DNA of 64,000 bases, from positions 1 through 64,000 of IMG/VR virus record IMGVR_UViG_3300032323_001417. One strand, 5' to 3'. The translations under genes and the position numbers were made by a program. The stretch comes from a virus. Each line of letters opens with the position of its first letter. Positions within the stretch are counted from its first letter, which is position 1. Under the pieces are notes generated by a model that saw only the letters and a list, made by a program, of their open reading frames with translations, did no database searches and was not told where the DNA came from. Positions 28,945 to 37,389 of this stretch are shown here, one piece after another.

Positions 28945-29361
28945 ATGTCTATGAATGAAGTGGTTTTGATAGACATTGATGGAACAGTAGCTCATAGATG
29001 TGATAGGGGCATCTATGATTTTAGCAAGGTTGGATCAGATATACCAGATAAAAACATTGTAGAAATAGCTGAGTCACTTTGGAAAAATAGTAAGACAATA
29101 ATATTTATAACTGGTCGTGAAGATTCCTGCTATGAAGAAACTTACAAGTGGTTGGTAGAAAACTGTCCTCCATTTTCTAAGCTATATATGCGTAAAACTG
29201 GCGATGCTAGAAAAGATCATGAGGTTAAAAAAGAAATTTATGAAAATTATATTAAAAATAAGTTTAACGTTCTTTGCGTCTTAGACGATAGACAGTCAGT
29301 TGTTGATATGTGGAGAAGTCTTGGACTAACATGTCTACAAGTTAATTATGGAGACTTTTAG
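28945..29361 (+). CDS. HAD phosphatase, polynucleotide 3'-phosphatase-like
   Basis: A 138-residue protein matching the phosphatase domain of T4 polynucleotide kinase: DIDGTVAHR (residues 10-18, nucleophile and acid Asp), YDFSKVGSDIPD, FITGRED (about 51-57), LYMRKTGDARKDHEVKKEIY (about 76-95) and LDDRQSVVDMWRSLGLTCLQ (113-132). No kinase domain is attached. Expected to remove 3'-phosphates or 2',3'-cyclic phosphates from nucleic-acid ends, or to act on a sugar phosphate given its neighbours. Confidence 0.75.
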   Translation: MSMNEVVLIDIDGTVAHRCDRGIYDFSKVGSDIPDKNIVEIAESLWKNSKTIIFITGREDSCYEETYKWLVENCPPFSKLYMRKTGDARKDHEVKKEIYENYIKNKFNVLCVLDDRQSVVDMWRSLGLTCLQVNYGDF

Positions 29362-30071
29362 TGTATAAAGGAAAAAAGCTACATCATTTTTATCACATAG
29401 GCTCCTCTGGAAAATGGCTTCAGCCTTTATCTGAACACATCCACGCTTTAAGAAGGTACGGTCTTTTAGAAAATTTAGATAGCATAAATTTTGGAATCAT
29501 TGGACCAAAAGACAATAGAAAAGATGTAAAAGATTATCTACACAAGGAGCTTAATGATTTTAACATTGTTGCAGAAGCTGATAGTGGGTGGGAGCAAGTA
29601 ACAATTAATCCAATGCATGAATTCTCTTTAAAAAATGATGGATATATTTTTTATGCTCACACAAAGTCTTCCAATAATCATAATATTTTTGGGGCAAAGC
29701 ATAGAAGATCTATGACATATTTTAATGTTGTAAATTGGAAAGATTGTGTAGAAAAATTAAATGAAGGATATGCCTTGGCTGGTACTCATTATTGTCAGAT
29801 GCATTTAGTTAAAGATGCGTATGGAAATGAAATGGATATTCCAGGGGAAACAAGGTGGGAAAATATTAAAAAGTATGACGGATTCTTTTTAGGAAACTTT
29901 TGGTGGACAACCACTGAAGCAATAAAAACTTTAAAGCCTTGTGAAAACAACTATAGACAAGATGCCGAGTTTTGGATAGCACAAATAAAGTTGGAAAATA
30001 AGATGGCTTATGATTTTTATCCACATCAAGTTTTTACAGAGCATGAAGACAAGTTTGTAACTAGATGGTAA
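29361..30071 (+). CDS. Glycosyltransferase-like protein, 236 aa
   Basis: Starts at GTG with GGAG 8 bases upstream, overlapping the phosphatase stop. Contains FYAHTKSSNN (about residues 94-103), MTYFNVVNWKDCVEKLNEGY (about 114-133) and YDGFFLGNFWWTTTEAI (about 171-187). The AHTKS and FFLGNFWWTT segments recall bacterial and phage glycosyltransferases that pair with rhamnan-type synthesis, but the family is not certain. Last gene of the modification island. Confidence 0.55.
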   Translation: MYKGKKLHHFYHIGSSGKWLQPLSEHIHALRRYGLLENLDSINFGIIGPKDNRKDVKDYLHKELNDFNIVAEADSGWEQVTINPMHEFSLKNDGYIFYAHTKSSNNHNIFGAKHRRSMTYFNVVNWKDCVEKLNEGYALAGTHYCQMHLVKDAYGNEMDIPGETRWENIKKYDGFFLGNFWWTTTEAIKTLKPCENNYRQDAEFWIAQIKLENKMAYDFYPHQVFTEHEDKFVTRW

Positions 30072-30104
30072 AAAGTCTATATTCTATACAAAATATACTA
30101 AACA

Positions 30105-30113
30105 TGGTATAAT
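30105..30113 (+). promoter_or_regulatory. Late extended -10 promoter
   Basis: TGG-TATAAT, 18 bases before the ATG at 30,132; AAAGGTGA ribosome-binding site in the short leader. Confidence 0.6.
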
Positions 30114-30131
30114 ATTGAAAGGTGATTAACT

Positions 30132-30494
30132 ATGGCATTTCCAGGTACATACAATTTTAACTATTACAATGGAGACTCTTTTGAGTTCTTTGTTTACCCT
30201 AAAACTTCTAATGGTCAGGTTTTTGACAATTTAGGAAATTACTCTGCAAAATTTACAATTGCTACCGCCAGAGGTTCTGAAGAAGCTATAGTTTTATCGT
30301 CAACTGCAAGTACACAGATGTTGGCAACAATTGAAGATGATGACCACGTTGTTTGTGAAATATTACCTGCAGGTGGAGCAACTTTGCAAAGTTCATCTTA
30401 TGTTTATGACGTTCAAATACAGAACGCAGGTACTGGAAAAGTTTATACTTTGTTAACTGGAACAATATCTGTTACTCAGGATATAGCAGGATAA
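30132..30494 (+). CDS. Tail beta-sandwich protein, 120 aa
   Basis: Starts MAFPGTYNFNYYNGDSFEFF. YNGDSFEF-VYPKT, SAKFTIATARGSE and YVYDVQIQNAGTGKVYTLLT then GTISVTQDIAG give the same layout as the 15,958 protein, so these are two versions of one structural module. Probably a tail or baseplate attachment protein. Function by position and layout only. Confidence 0.65.
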   Translation: MAFPGTYNFNYYNGDSFEFFVYPKTSNGQVFDNLGNYSAKFTIATARGSEEAIVLSSTASTQMLATIEDDDHVVCEILPAGGATLQSSSYVYDVQIQNAGTGKVYTLLTGTISVTQDIAG

Positions 30495-30497
30495 AAA

Positions 30498-31085
30498 ATG
30501 GCTTTAACAACAGTCGTGTCAAATGAAGACTTAGTGGTTTTAGGACCACCCTCTTCTGTTTCAGTTTCTGTTGACATTGGTCCAAAAGGTGAACGTGGTG
30601 CTAGTTTTTACACTGGTTTTGGAGATCCTAATACTAATTCTTTATTTTATAGCACTTCAGATATTCCAAAAGTTGGAGATCTTTATTTAAGAAGAGATCT
30701 TGGTGCAAACTATGGAGTTATTTACAGACTGGTTACAGTTACTGGCGGTACTTCCTGGCAATCAATTTTAAAATTTCAGCCAATAACTCACAATGTATCT
30801 ACCAGACCATCTTTTAATTCTGGAGTTGCATCTGTAACTTTTCCTTTAGAAGATTTTTATTTCAATGCTCCAATAGATTTAGATGTGCAAGATATTATAA
30901 TCCAGGCTACAGTAGAATTAGATAATCCTGTAATGCTTTCAATATCAAATAAAGAAATTAAGACTGTTTCTTCAGTAAAAAGCTTGGTAACAGAAATAAC
31001 TGCTGCACAACTCAGCTCTGGATCTATTTCAATGCTAAGTGGATCTGCAACGGTATTAAATCTAGGATATTCGTTAGGAGTTTAA
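30498..31085 (+). CDS. Tail/fibre protein, 195 aa
   Basis: N-terminus with VDIGPKGERGASFYTGFGDPN (trimmed here to residues about 26-45), a short collagen-like Gly stretch, and KVGDLYLRRDLGANYGVIYR. This corresponds in order to the 16,302 protein, so a second copy of that gene pair. The C-terminus is beta-rich. Structural by context. Confidence 0.6.
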   Translation: MALTTVVSNEDLVVLGPPSSVSVSVDIGPKGERGASFYTGFGDPNTNSLFYSTSDIPKVGDLYLRRDLGANYGVIYRLVTVTGGTSWQSILKFQPITHNVSTRPSFNSGVASVTFPLEDFYFNAPIDLDVQDIIIQATVELDNPVMLSISNKEIKTVSSVKSLVTEITAAQLSSGSISMLSGSATVLNLGYSLGV

Positions 31086-31086
31086 A

Positions 31087-31770
31087 ATGGCAGAAGATAT
31101 TAGTTTAAGTAAAAAAGGTTCCCCATGGACAATTGATTTTGATACAAAAATTCCAACACTTGGAGAAAATGCAAACATTCAAGATGCATTGAAAATATTT
31201 TATTTTGGTAATGCTCAGGCAAATGAAGTTTATGAAAATAAAAGTATTTATCAACATTTTTTAACACTTGAATCAATTACTGAATCTTTAAGTACTGATA
31301 TTCTTACTCATGATAATACTGATACCAATACGCATGGTATTGGACAGTTTAATGACGTAGTTGGAACTGGAACTGAACAAACTCTTACAAATAAAAGATT
31401 AGATTCTCCAAAAATAAATGAAAATGTTATTCTTACTGCTACAGCTACAGAATTAAATATCCTAGATGGTGCAACACTTTCTGTTGCAGAGTTAAACAAG
31501 CTTGATGGAGTAAATTCTAGCACTGCTGATTTAAATGTTTTATCTGGAGTTTCAGCAAGCATCTCTTCAACACAGCTAAACTATCTGTCTAGTGCTAGTG
31601 CAAATATTCAAACACAGCTTAACGCAAAATCTCCACTAGCATCTCCAACTTTTACAGGATCTGTAAATCTTCCAGATGATACAAAGTTTGGCGGAAAAAG
31701 ATTATTTATACAAGCAACACAGCCTTTATCTGCAAATAATGGAGATGTCTGGATCAAGATAGGTAGTTAA
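31087..31770 (+). CDS. Tail fibre protein, 227 aa
   Basis: Has HDNTDTNTHGIGQFNDVVGT then GTEQTLTNKRLDSPKINENV (shaft-type motif with LTNK), ATELNILDGATLS and AELNKLDGVNSSTADLNVLS repeats, and FGGKRLFIQATQPLSANNGD at the end. The ATELNILDGAT repeat is typical of phage tail fibres. Short for a fibre, perhaps an adaptor. Confidence 0.7.
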   Translation: MAEDISLSKKGSPWTIDFDTKIPTLGENANIQDALKIFYFGNAQANEVYENKSIYQHFLTLESITESLSTDILTHDNTDTNTHGIGQFNDVVGTGTEQTLTNKRLDSPKINENVILTATATELNILDGATLSVAELNKLDGVNSSTADLNVLSGVSASISSTQLNYLSSASANIQTQLNAKSPLASPTFTGSVNLPDDTKFGGKRLFIQATQPLSANNGDVWIKIGS

Positions 31771-31771
31771 A

Positions 31772-33169
31772 ATGCCAACATACAATATTGGTGACGATAG
31801 CGGTGGATATTACAATTGGCGTGGAACAAACGTTGATCCAAATGTTGTAGGATCTTCGGTTGTAACTGGCAACTGGCTAGTGTCAAGTTTTAGCATACAA
31901 ATGGCAACAGGCACATCTGGCGGAACAGCAAAGGGTACTATTTGGAATTCTAGTGGTACTGCAATATGGAGGTCTCCAGCAACTGCAAATACTCCAACAG
32001 ATACAAGTGCACCATTTTCTTCAAAGACATTCTCTCCAGACATATACCTACCTGCTGGAACCTACTATTTTGGTTTTTCTAAACCAGATGCCTCTAGTAT
32101 TTATTGGGACTGCATAAATGGAGACAATACCAGTAGGGTTGGAAATGCTGTTGATGGTAACTTAACTACTGGTGGAACTGGTACTATCTATCGTAGACTT
32201 TGTGGAAAAATAACCTATACAACTGTAACTGCCCCAACTATGTCATCTTGTACTGCAACTGCAAACATAGGATCTATATCAGTTTCGTGGGCAGCATCTG
32301 CTACTGGAGGAATGCCAATTACCTCCTATTCAGTTTATAGAAATAATGATCCTAATCAACTAGTTTATAGTGGAACTGCTACATCTTTAACTGATAGTGT
32401 TGGCAATGGTGTTGGAGCATATTATGTGGTTTATGCTTTTAATGCAGTTGGAACATCTAATGCAGCCGTTTCTGGAACAGCCACAACCCCAACCGTTCCA
32501 ACTATGTCGTCTTGTACTGCAACTGCGAACGTAGGATCTATATCAGTTTCGTGGGCAGCATCTTCTAACGGAGGAAATGCAATTGACTACTATCACGTTT
32601 ATAGAAATGGAGGTTATCTTGGTCAATATACAGGAACCTCTTTAACAGATAATGTTGGAAATGGTTTTACAGCTTATTATCAAGCGTATGCTCATAACGG
32701 TGTAGGATGGTCTGGTGCTGCAACTTCATCAACAGTTACTACTCCAGTAGAAGCCACTGCCCCAGCAACTTTGGTTGCAGTTCCAGATGTAACACAAGTT
32801 GTATTAACTTGGACAGCACCTGCAAGTGATGGTGGATCTCCAATAACTTCTTATAAACTAGAATTTTCTACAGATAACATAAATTGGACTCAAATATACA
32901 ACGCCCTTTCTCCTTTAACATATACACATACTGGACTTACTCCAGCAACTTTATATTATTATAGAGTATCTGCAATAAATGCTGTTCAACAAAGTCCATT
33001 TAATAACGCTCAAGCTGAAACTATTGGCGGATATCTAAGATATTGGAATGGATCACAATTTATATATATATTACCAGAATATTACAGTTCTTCTACAAGT
33101 TCTTGGAAAAAGGCATCTGCTTTTTCATACCAAAATGGTATATGGGTTGCTGGAGAATCTCCTCCATGA
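31772..33169 (+). CDS. Fibronectin type III tail protein, 465 aa
   Basis: An N-terminal beta-sandwich of about 145 residues (with FSIQMATGTSGGTAKGTIWN and YLPAGTYYFGFSK) is followed by three FN3 domains (about 148-235, 238-325, 328-418). The first two are near-duplicates (MSSCTATANIGSISVSWAAS versus MSSCTATANVGSISVSWAAS). A short C-terminal GGYLRYWNGSQFIY segment ends it. Probably a fibre or surface adhesin. Confidence 0.75.
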   Translation: MPTYNIGDDSGGYYNWRGTNVDPNVVGSSVVTGNWLVSSFSIQMATGTSGGTAKGTIWNSSGTAIWRSPATANTPTDTSAPFSSKTFSPDIYLPAGTYYFGFSKPDASSIYWDCINGDNTSRVGNAVDGNLTTGGTGTIYRRLCGKITYTTVTAPTMSSCTATANIGSISVSWAASATGGMPITSYSVYRNNDPNQLVYSGTATSLTDSVGNGVGAYYVVYAFNAVGTSNAAVSGTATTPTVPTMSSCTATANVGSISVSWAASSNGGNAIDYYHVYRNGGYLGQYTGTSLTDNVGNGFTAYYQAYAHNGVGWSGAATSSTVTTPVEATAPATLVAVPDVTQVVLTWTAPASDGGSPITSYKLEFSTDNINWTQIYNALSPLTYTHTGLTPATLYYYRVSAINAVQQSPFNNAQAETIGGYLRYWNGSQFIYILPEYYSSSTSSWKKASAFSYQNGIWVAGESPP

Positions 33170-33171
33170 CC

Positions 33172-33200
33172 TTGACAGATTTATACAAATAATGTATAAT
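33172..33200 (+). promoter_or_regulatory. Consensus sigma70 promoter
   Basis: TTGACA, exactly 17 bases, TATAAT: the only perfect consensus pair in the window, directly after the FN3 gene. It drives the holin-like gene and probably the glycosyltransferase and the following genes. Confidence 0.8.
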
Positions 33201-33231
33201 TCATTTAAGTACTATAGACAGGAGAAATAAA

Positions 33232-33495
33232 ATGGTACTCAAACTAACAAAGTCACAAAAAGAAATGTTGCAATCTTATGCTCGCTCATTTCTAGGTGCA
33301 GCACTTGCACTATATATGGCAGGTAATACAGATGCATACACATATGTCTATGCTTTTGTAGCAGCATTTGCTCCAGTTGCAATTCGTTTCTTTAATAAGA
33401 ATGACATCGCATTTGGAAAAATTTCAGGAAGTTCAACTTCTGAAGAGGTTGCAGCGGAAGCTGTAAAAGCAATTAAAAAAGTTACAAAGAAGTAA
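33232..33495 (+). CDS. Holin-like two-span membrane protein, 87 aa
   Basis: Two hydrophobic segments (about residues 16-32 and 36-54) with a short turn, a basic start (KLTKSQKEMLQSYARS) and a Lys-rich end (AVKAIKKVTKK). Size and topology match phage holins of class II. No endolysin is adjacent, so the call rests on topology. AGGAG ribosome-binding site 6 bases upstream; it is preceded by the strongest promoter of the window. Confidence 0.55.
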   Translation: MVLKLTKSQKEMLQSYARSFLGAALALYMAGNTDAYTYVYAFVAAFAPVAIRFFNKNDIAFGKISGSSTSEEVAAEAVKAIKKVTKK

Positions 33496-33505
33496 ATAAC
33501 TTAGT

Positions 33506-34594
33506 ATGTCTAAACCAACAGTATCATTTTTAACTTATGATTGGACCTTTGGGGTCAAGCCACTACAACCTAACGGTTGTGGATGGTATAGATGCTATCT
33601 TCCAATGAAAGAGTTATCCAATCATGGATGGGAAGCAGGTCTAGGAATTCCAGGATTTAATCCAGAACATGGATTTGGAATTTTAATACCTGATGAAAAA
33701 GCTATCCATGGTTGGGATATTGTTGTTTTAAAACTTATTATGTTAGAAAGATGTGTTGATCAAGTAAGACAGGCAAGAGAATTTGGTCAAAAGATAGTTG
33801 TTGATATTGATGATTTTATGGAAGGTTTAGAAGAAACTAATCTTGCATATAAAACTACATCTGCAGAATCTAATCCAAATAATAATCGTGATCATTATAT
33901 AAAAATTATTGCACAGGCAGATGCCTTAATTGTTTCTACACCATTCCTAAAAGACTACTATGAAAAAACATATCCAGGAAAACCCGTGTTTGTGGTTAGA
34001 AATGGAATTGATATTCATAGGTGGAAAATGAGAAACGATCATAGAAGATATCTTCCACATTTTGGTTGGGTTGGTGCTACACCGTGGAGAAGTGGAGATC
34101 TTGAAACACTTCAGCCATTCTTTGGTGAATTTATCAAACAAAAACATTTAAAATTTCATCATGCTGGAAATGTAATTAATGCTCCAAGAGCATCTGATCA
34201 ACTTGGTATTGATAGAAAACTTTCTACATTTGAACCAATGAAAACAATGTTGGGTGTTCCAGAACTGTACAGAAAAATTGATATTGGAATTGTTCCTTTA
34301 AGAGACGTTCCATTTAACCATGCAAAATCTTATTTAAAGGGTCTTGAGTACGCAGCATCTGGTGTTCCTTTTATTGCACAAGCGTTGCCAGAATATCAGT
34401 TACTTGCTGATGGTGGAGTTGGAAGAGTTGCAACTACTGCAGATGAATGGCTAGGGCACATGGAAGAATTGTTAGATCCAAATGTTAGAAAGCTTGAAAG
34501 AGAAAAGAATTTTGAATTAGTTAGAGATAACTTCTCTATGGATCAGCGTGGACATGATTGGGCAGAAGTCTTAAATCAAATTAATGATATATAA
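33506..34594 (+). CDS. Glycosyltransferase, GT4/GT-B type
   Basis: A 362-residue protein with CGWYRCYLPMKEL (about 25-37), VVDIDDFMEG (about 97-106), ALIVSTPFLKDYY and VFVVRNGIDIHRW (about 156-168), FGWVGATPWRSGDLETL and KSYLKGLEYAASGVPFIAQA (about 275-294). The NGID, GW-G and K--EYAA-G-P-IA motifs are those of GT4 glycosyltransferases; the E of GLEYAASG is the conserved acid. It may glycosylate virion proteins or modify the host envelope. Confidence 0.8.
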   Translation: MSKPTVSFLTYDWTFGVKPLQPNGCGWYRCYLPMKELSNHGWEAGLGIPGFNPEHGFGILIPDEKAIHGWDIVVLKLIMLERCVDQVRQAREFGQKIVVDIDDFMEGLEETNLAYKTTSAESNPNNNRDHYIKIIAQADALIVSTPFLKDYYEKTYPGKPVFVVRNGIDIHRWKMRNDHRRYLPHFGWVGATPWRSGDLETLQPFFGEFIKQKHLKFHHAGNVINAPRASDQLGIDRKLSTFEPMKTMLGVPELYRKIDIGIVPLRDVPFNHAKSYLKGLEYAASGVPFIAQALPEYQLLADGGVGRVATTADEWLGHMEELLDPNVRKLEREKNFELVRDNFSMDQRGHDWAEVLNQINDI

Positions 34595-34601
34595 TAGTCT
34601 T

Positions 34602-35132
34602 ATGGCTAAGATATATATAAAAAGTGATGAATATTCGGAACCAGTTAAAACTTTTTTAAAAAGATATATTAGACAAGAAACTCCTTACAACTTAGCAGTC
34701 CACGAACAAAATGCTGACATATGCATTAGTCTTTTTACCCCAGAATATCCAGCAGAACAAAGATTTTTTGCATATCTTTATAACAATGACGAGAGCATGG
34801 AAGAGCTTGCAAATAAAATTTATTATCAATGCTCTAAAGCAGAAATTATGACTAATAAAATTTCTAAAAGATCTATTCCAAGAAATGAATATGAAATAGA
34901 TTTTAAATGTCCTACACTTTGTATAAACCTAACGAATGATTCTATAGAAATAGATGAAGAAGTTTACGCTTTGGTAATTGGTCAAGGCATAGTTTCTTAC
35001 CTTAATCCTGGAACTGTATTTGATACTTTTTCAGTAAAAGATAAAATTAAAAAACCAGGGGATAAAAGTTTTGTTAATAGAAAGTATGTTCAACAACCAA
35101 CAAACAATTCAAAACTTTTATTTAAGAAGTAG
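34602..35132 (+). CDS. Hypothetical protein, 176 aa
   Basis: Starts MAKIYIKSDEYSEPVKTFLK; an alternative ATG at 34,584 overlaps the glycosyltransferase. Neither has a clear ribosome-binding site. Alpha/beta look, with ICISLFTPEYPAEQRFFAYL in the first half and CPTLCINLTNDSIEIDEEVY in the second. No family recognised. Its 3' end overlaps the convergent 35,122 gene by 11 bases. Confidence 0.6.
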   Translation: MAKIYIKSDEYSEPVKTFLKRYIRQETPYNLAVHEQNADICISLFTPEYPAEQRFFAYLYNNDESMEELANKIYYQCSKAEIMTNKISKRSIPRNEYEIDFKCPTLCINLTNDSIEIDEEVYALVIGQGIVSYLNPGTVFDTFSVKDKIKKPGDKSFVNRKYVQQPTNNSKLLFKK

Positions 35133-35343
35133 ATAAAGAAATATATCCTTTAATTCTTTCTATTAAATTAATTCCTGGATAAAAAGATGATCTGCATCCA
35201 AGACAATAAAAGAAAACTCTATCACTGCTGTCAACTCTAGAAATAATTGTATCTTCAGAATCAAATTGACATTCTATTTTTAATGCTTTATTATTTTTTA
35301 CAAGATCGTTATAGTAGTTAACCTCTTGAATTGTTAGATCCAT
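35122..35343 (-). CDS. Hypothetical antisense protein, 73 aa
   Basis: Starts MDLTIQEVNYYNDLVKNNKA; AGGAG lies upstream of the ATG on the minus strand. One CxxC (YCLGCRSSFYPG). It is one of only two leftward genes in the late region. It is divergent from the ribonucleotide reductase and convergent with the 34,602 gene. No family recognised. Confidence 0.6.
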   Translation of the reverse strand: MDLTIQEVNYYNDLVKNNKALKIECQFDSEDTIISRVDSSDRVFFYCLGCRSSFYPGINLIERIKGYISLSTS

Positions 35344-35409
35344 TTGCTTCTCCTTGAATACTCGTGTAGAATGTATCTATTACATTTTATCAGAAGGACG
35401 TGTTACAAA

Positions 35410-37353
35410 ATGTCATTTATTGACTCCAACGGATCTATAACAGATCCATACCGCAACTTTATTCATATTTCAAGGTACGCTCGATGGATTGAAAGCGAAA
35501 ATCGCAGAGAAACCTGGCAGGAGACTGTTGATAGGTATTGTAACTTTATGAGAGATCATCTGGTATTAAATCACGGATATAGTCCAAATGCAAAAATATT
35601 TGGTGAAGTTAGAGAAGCAATCCTAAACCATCACATAATGCCTTCTATGAGGGCTCTGATGACCGCTGGACCTGCTTTAGAAAGAGATCATATCGCAGCA
35701 TACAATTGTTCTTTCATTGCTGTAGATAGCCCTAGAGCCTTTGATGAGGCTATGTACATTCTTATGAATGGTACTGGAGTTGGATTTAGTGTTGAGCAAA
35801 AGTATATCAATCAACTTCCAGTTATTTCAGAATCATTTTTTCAAACAAATACAACTATTGTTGTTGATGATTCAAAACTTGGTTGGGCTAAAGCTTACAA
35901 AGAATTGATCGCCCTTCTTTATCAAGGTCAAATTCCAAACTGGGACACCTCAAAGGTAAGACCATCTGGTGCAAGACTAAAAACCTTTGGTGGTCGTGCT
36001 TCTGGTCCTGAGCCGTTAGTTGACTTATTTAACTTCACAATTGAAACCTTTAAGATGGCTTCAGGAAGAAGACTTAAGTCAATTGAAGCACACGACATTA
36101 TGTGTAAGGTTGGAGAAGTTGTTGTTGTTGGTGGAGTTCGCAGAAGTGCCTTGATCTCTCTTTCTAACTTAGATGACTTTGAAATGGCAAAGGCAAAGAG
36201 TGGACAATGGTGGGAAGGAAATTCTCAAAGAGCCCTAGCAAATAACTCTGCTGTTTATAATTCAAAGCCAAATACTGCACAGTTCCTTCGTGAATGGCGT
36301 AACCTTTACGAATCAAAGTCAGGAGAGCGTGGAATCTATAACATGGATTCTGTTCGTAAGCATATTGACAAGTTTGGTCGTAGAGACTCAAGCCTTGTTG
36401 GTGGAACAAATCCTTGTGGAGAAATTCTTCTTCGTCCAAATGAATTTTGTAATTTAACCGAGGTTGTAATTGATGCAACTGATACAAAAGAAACCCTGCT
36501 TGAAAAAATTAGACTTGCTACTATTTTAGGAACATGGCAATCTACTTTGACTAACTTTAAGTACATTAGAAAAACTTGGAGAGACAACTGTGAAGAAGAA
36601 AGACTTCTTGGGGTTTCTTTGACAGGCATTTATGGAAATAAGATTACTGCTACAAATGGAAAAGCTCTTGAGGCACTTCTTGATGAAATGAGAGATCTAT
36701 CTGTTTCAGTAAATGAAAAAGAGGCTAAGTCTTTAAATATTAATCCATCAGTATCAATTACTTGTGTAAAGCCTTCAGGAACTGTCTCACAGCTTACAGG
36801 AGTATCCTCTGGCATCCACCCATGGTATTCAGAATACTATGTAAGAAGTGTTAGAGCAGATAACAAAGATCCTTTAACACAGTTCTTGAAAGATTCTGGA
36901 ATTCCATTTGAGCCAGACGTTATGAAGCCAGAAGTTACAACAGTATTCTACTTCCCAATCAAGGCTCCAAAAAATGCAGTTCTAACAAAAGACTTGACTG
37001 CAATTGATCATCTTGAAATGTGGAAGACTTATCGTACACACTGGACAGAACATAATCCTAGCGTTACTGTAAATGTTGAAGAAGATGAATGGATGCGTGT
37101 TGGTGCTTGGGTATTTGACAACTTTGATTCAATTGGTGGAGTTTCATTCCTTCCTTCAGTTGAGCACTCTTACAAGCAAGCCCCGTACCAGGAGATTTCA
37201 AAAGAAGATTATGAGTCTTGGTTAAGCAAGATGCCTGACTCAATCCGATGGGAAATGCTTTCACTATACGAAACAACAGATGGAACAACTGGAAGCCAAG
37301 AGCTATCCTGTGTTGCTGGAGCATGTGAGATTGTAGACATTTCAAGTAATTAA
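35410..37353 (+). CDS. nrdJ: Adenosylcobalamin-dependent ribonucleoside-triphosphate reductase (class II)
   Basis: A 647-residue protein. Start chosen at MSFIDSNGSITDPYRNF, the first ATG after AGAAGGA. Catalytic residues by comparison with the Lactobacillus leichmannii enzyme: C100 (YNCSF), C336 (NPCGEILL, thiyl radical), E338, C347 (NEFCNL) and the C-terminal pair C634/C639 (LSCVAGAC). The full set is present, so it is probably active. Converts NTPs to dNTPs using vitamin B12. Shorter than the 739-residue type enzyme. Lies among late genes, which is unusual for a nucleotide-metabolism gene. Confidence 0.9.
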   Translation: MSFIDSNGSITDPYRNFIHISRYARWIESENRRETWQETVDRYCNFMRDHLVLNHGYSPNAKIFGEVREAILNHHIMPSMRALMTAGPALERDHIAAYNCSFIAVDSPRAFDEAMYILMNGTGVGFSVEQKYINQLPVISESFFQTNTTIVVDDSKLGWAKAYKELIALLYQGQIPNWDTSKVRPSGARLKTFGGRASGPEPLVDLFNFTIETFKMASGRRLKSIEAHDIMCKVGEVVVVGGVRRSALISLSNLDDFEMAKAKSGQWWEGNSQRALANNSAVYNSKPNTAQFLREWRNLYESKSGERGIYNMDSVRKHIDKFGRRDSSLVGGTNPCGEILLRPNEFCNLTEVVIDATDTKETLLEKIRLATILGTWQSTLTNFKYIRKTWRDNCEEERLLGVSLTGIYGNKITATNGKALEALLDEMRDLSVSVNEKEAKSLNINPSVSITCVKPSGTVSQLTGVSSGIHPWYSEYYVRSVRADNKDPLTQFLKDSGIPFEPDVMKPEVTTVFYFPIKAPKNAVLTKDLTAIDHLEMWKTYRTHWTEHNPSVTVNVEEDEWMRVGAWVFDNFDSIGGVSFLPSVEHSYKQAPYQEISKEDYESWLSKMPDSIRWEMLSLYETTDGTTGSQELSCVAGACEIVDISSN

Positions 37354-37389
37354 AACCCTATTTGTGATAAAATAGATTAGAGGTACTCA

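Noticed and set aside
33232-33495. Lysis cassette including an endolysin next to the holin-like gene
   Set aside because: No amidase, lysozyme or peptidase motif is seen in the neighbouring genes; the next gene is clearly a glycosyltransferase.
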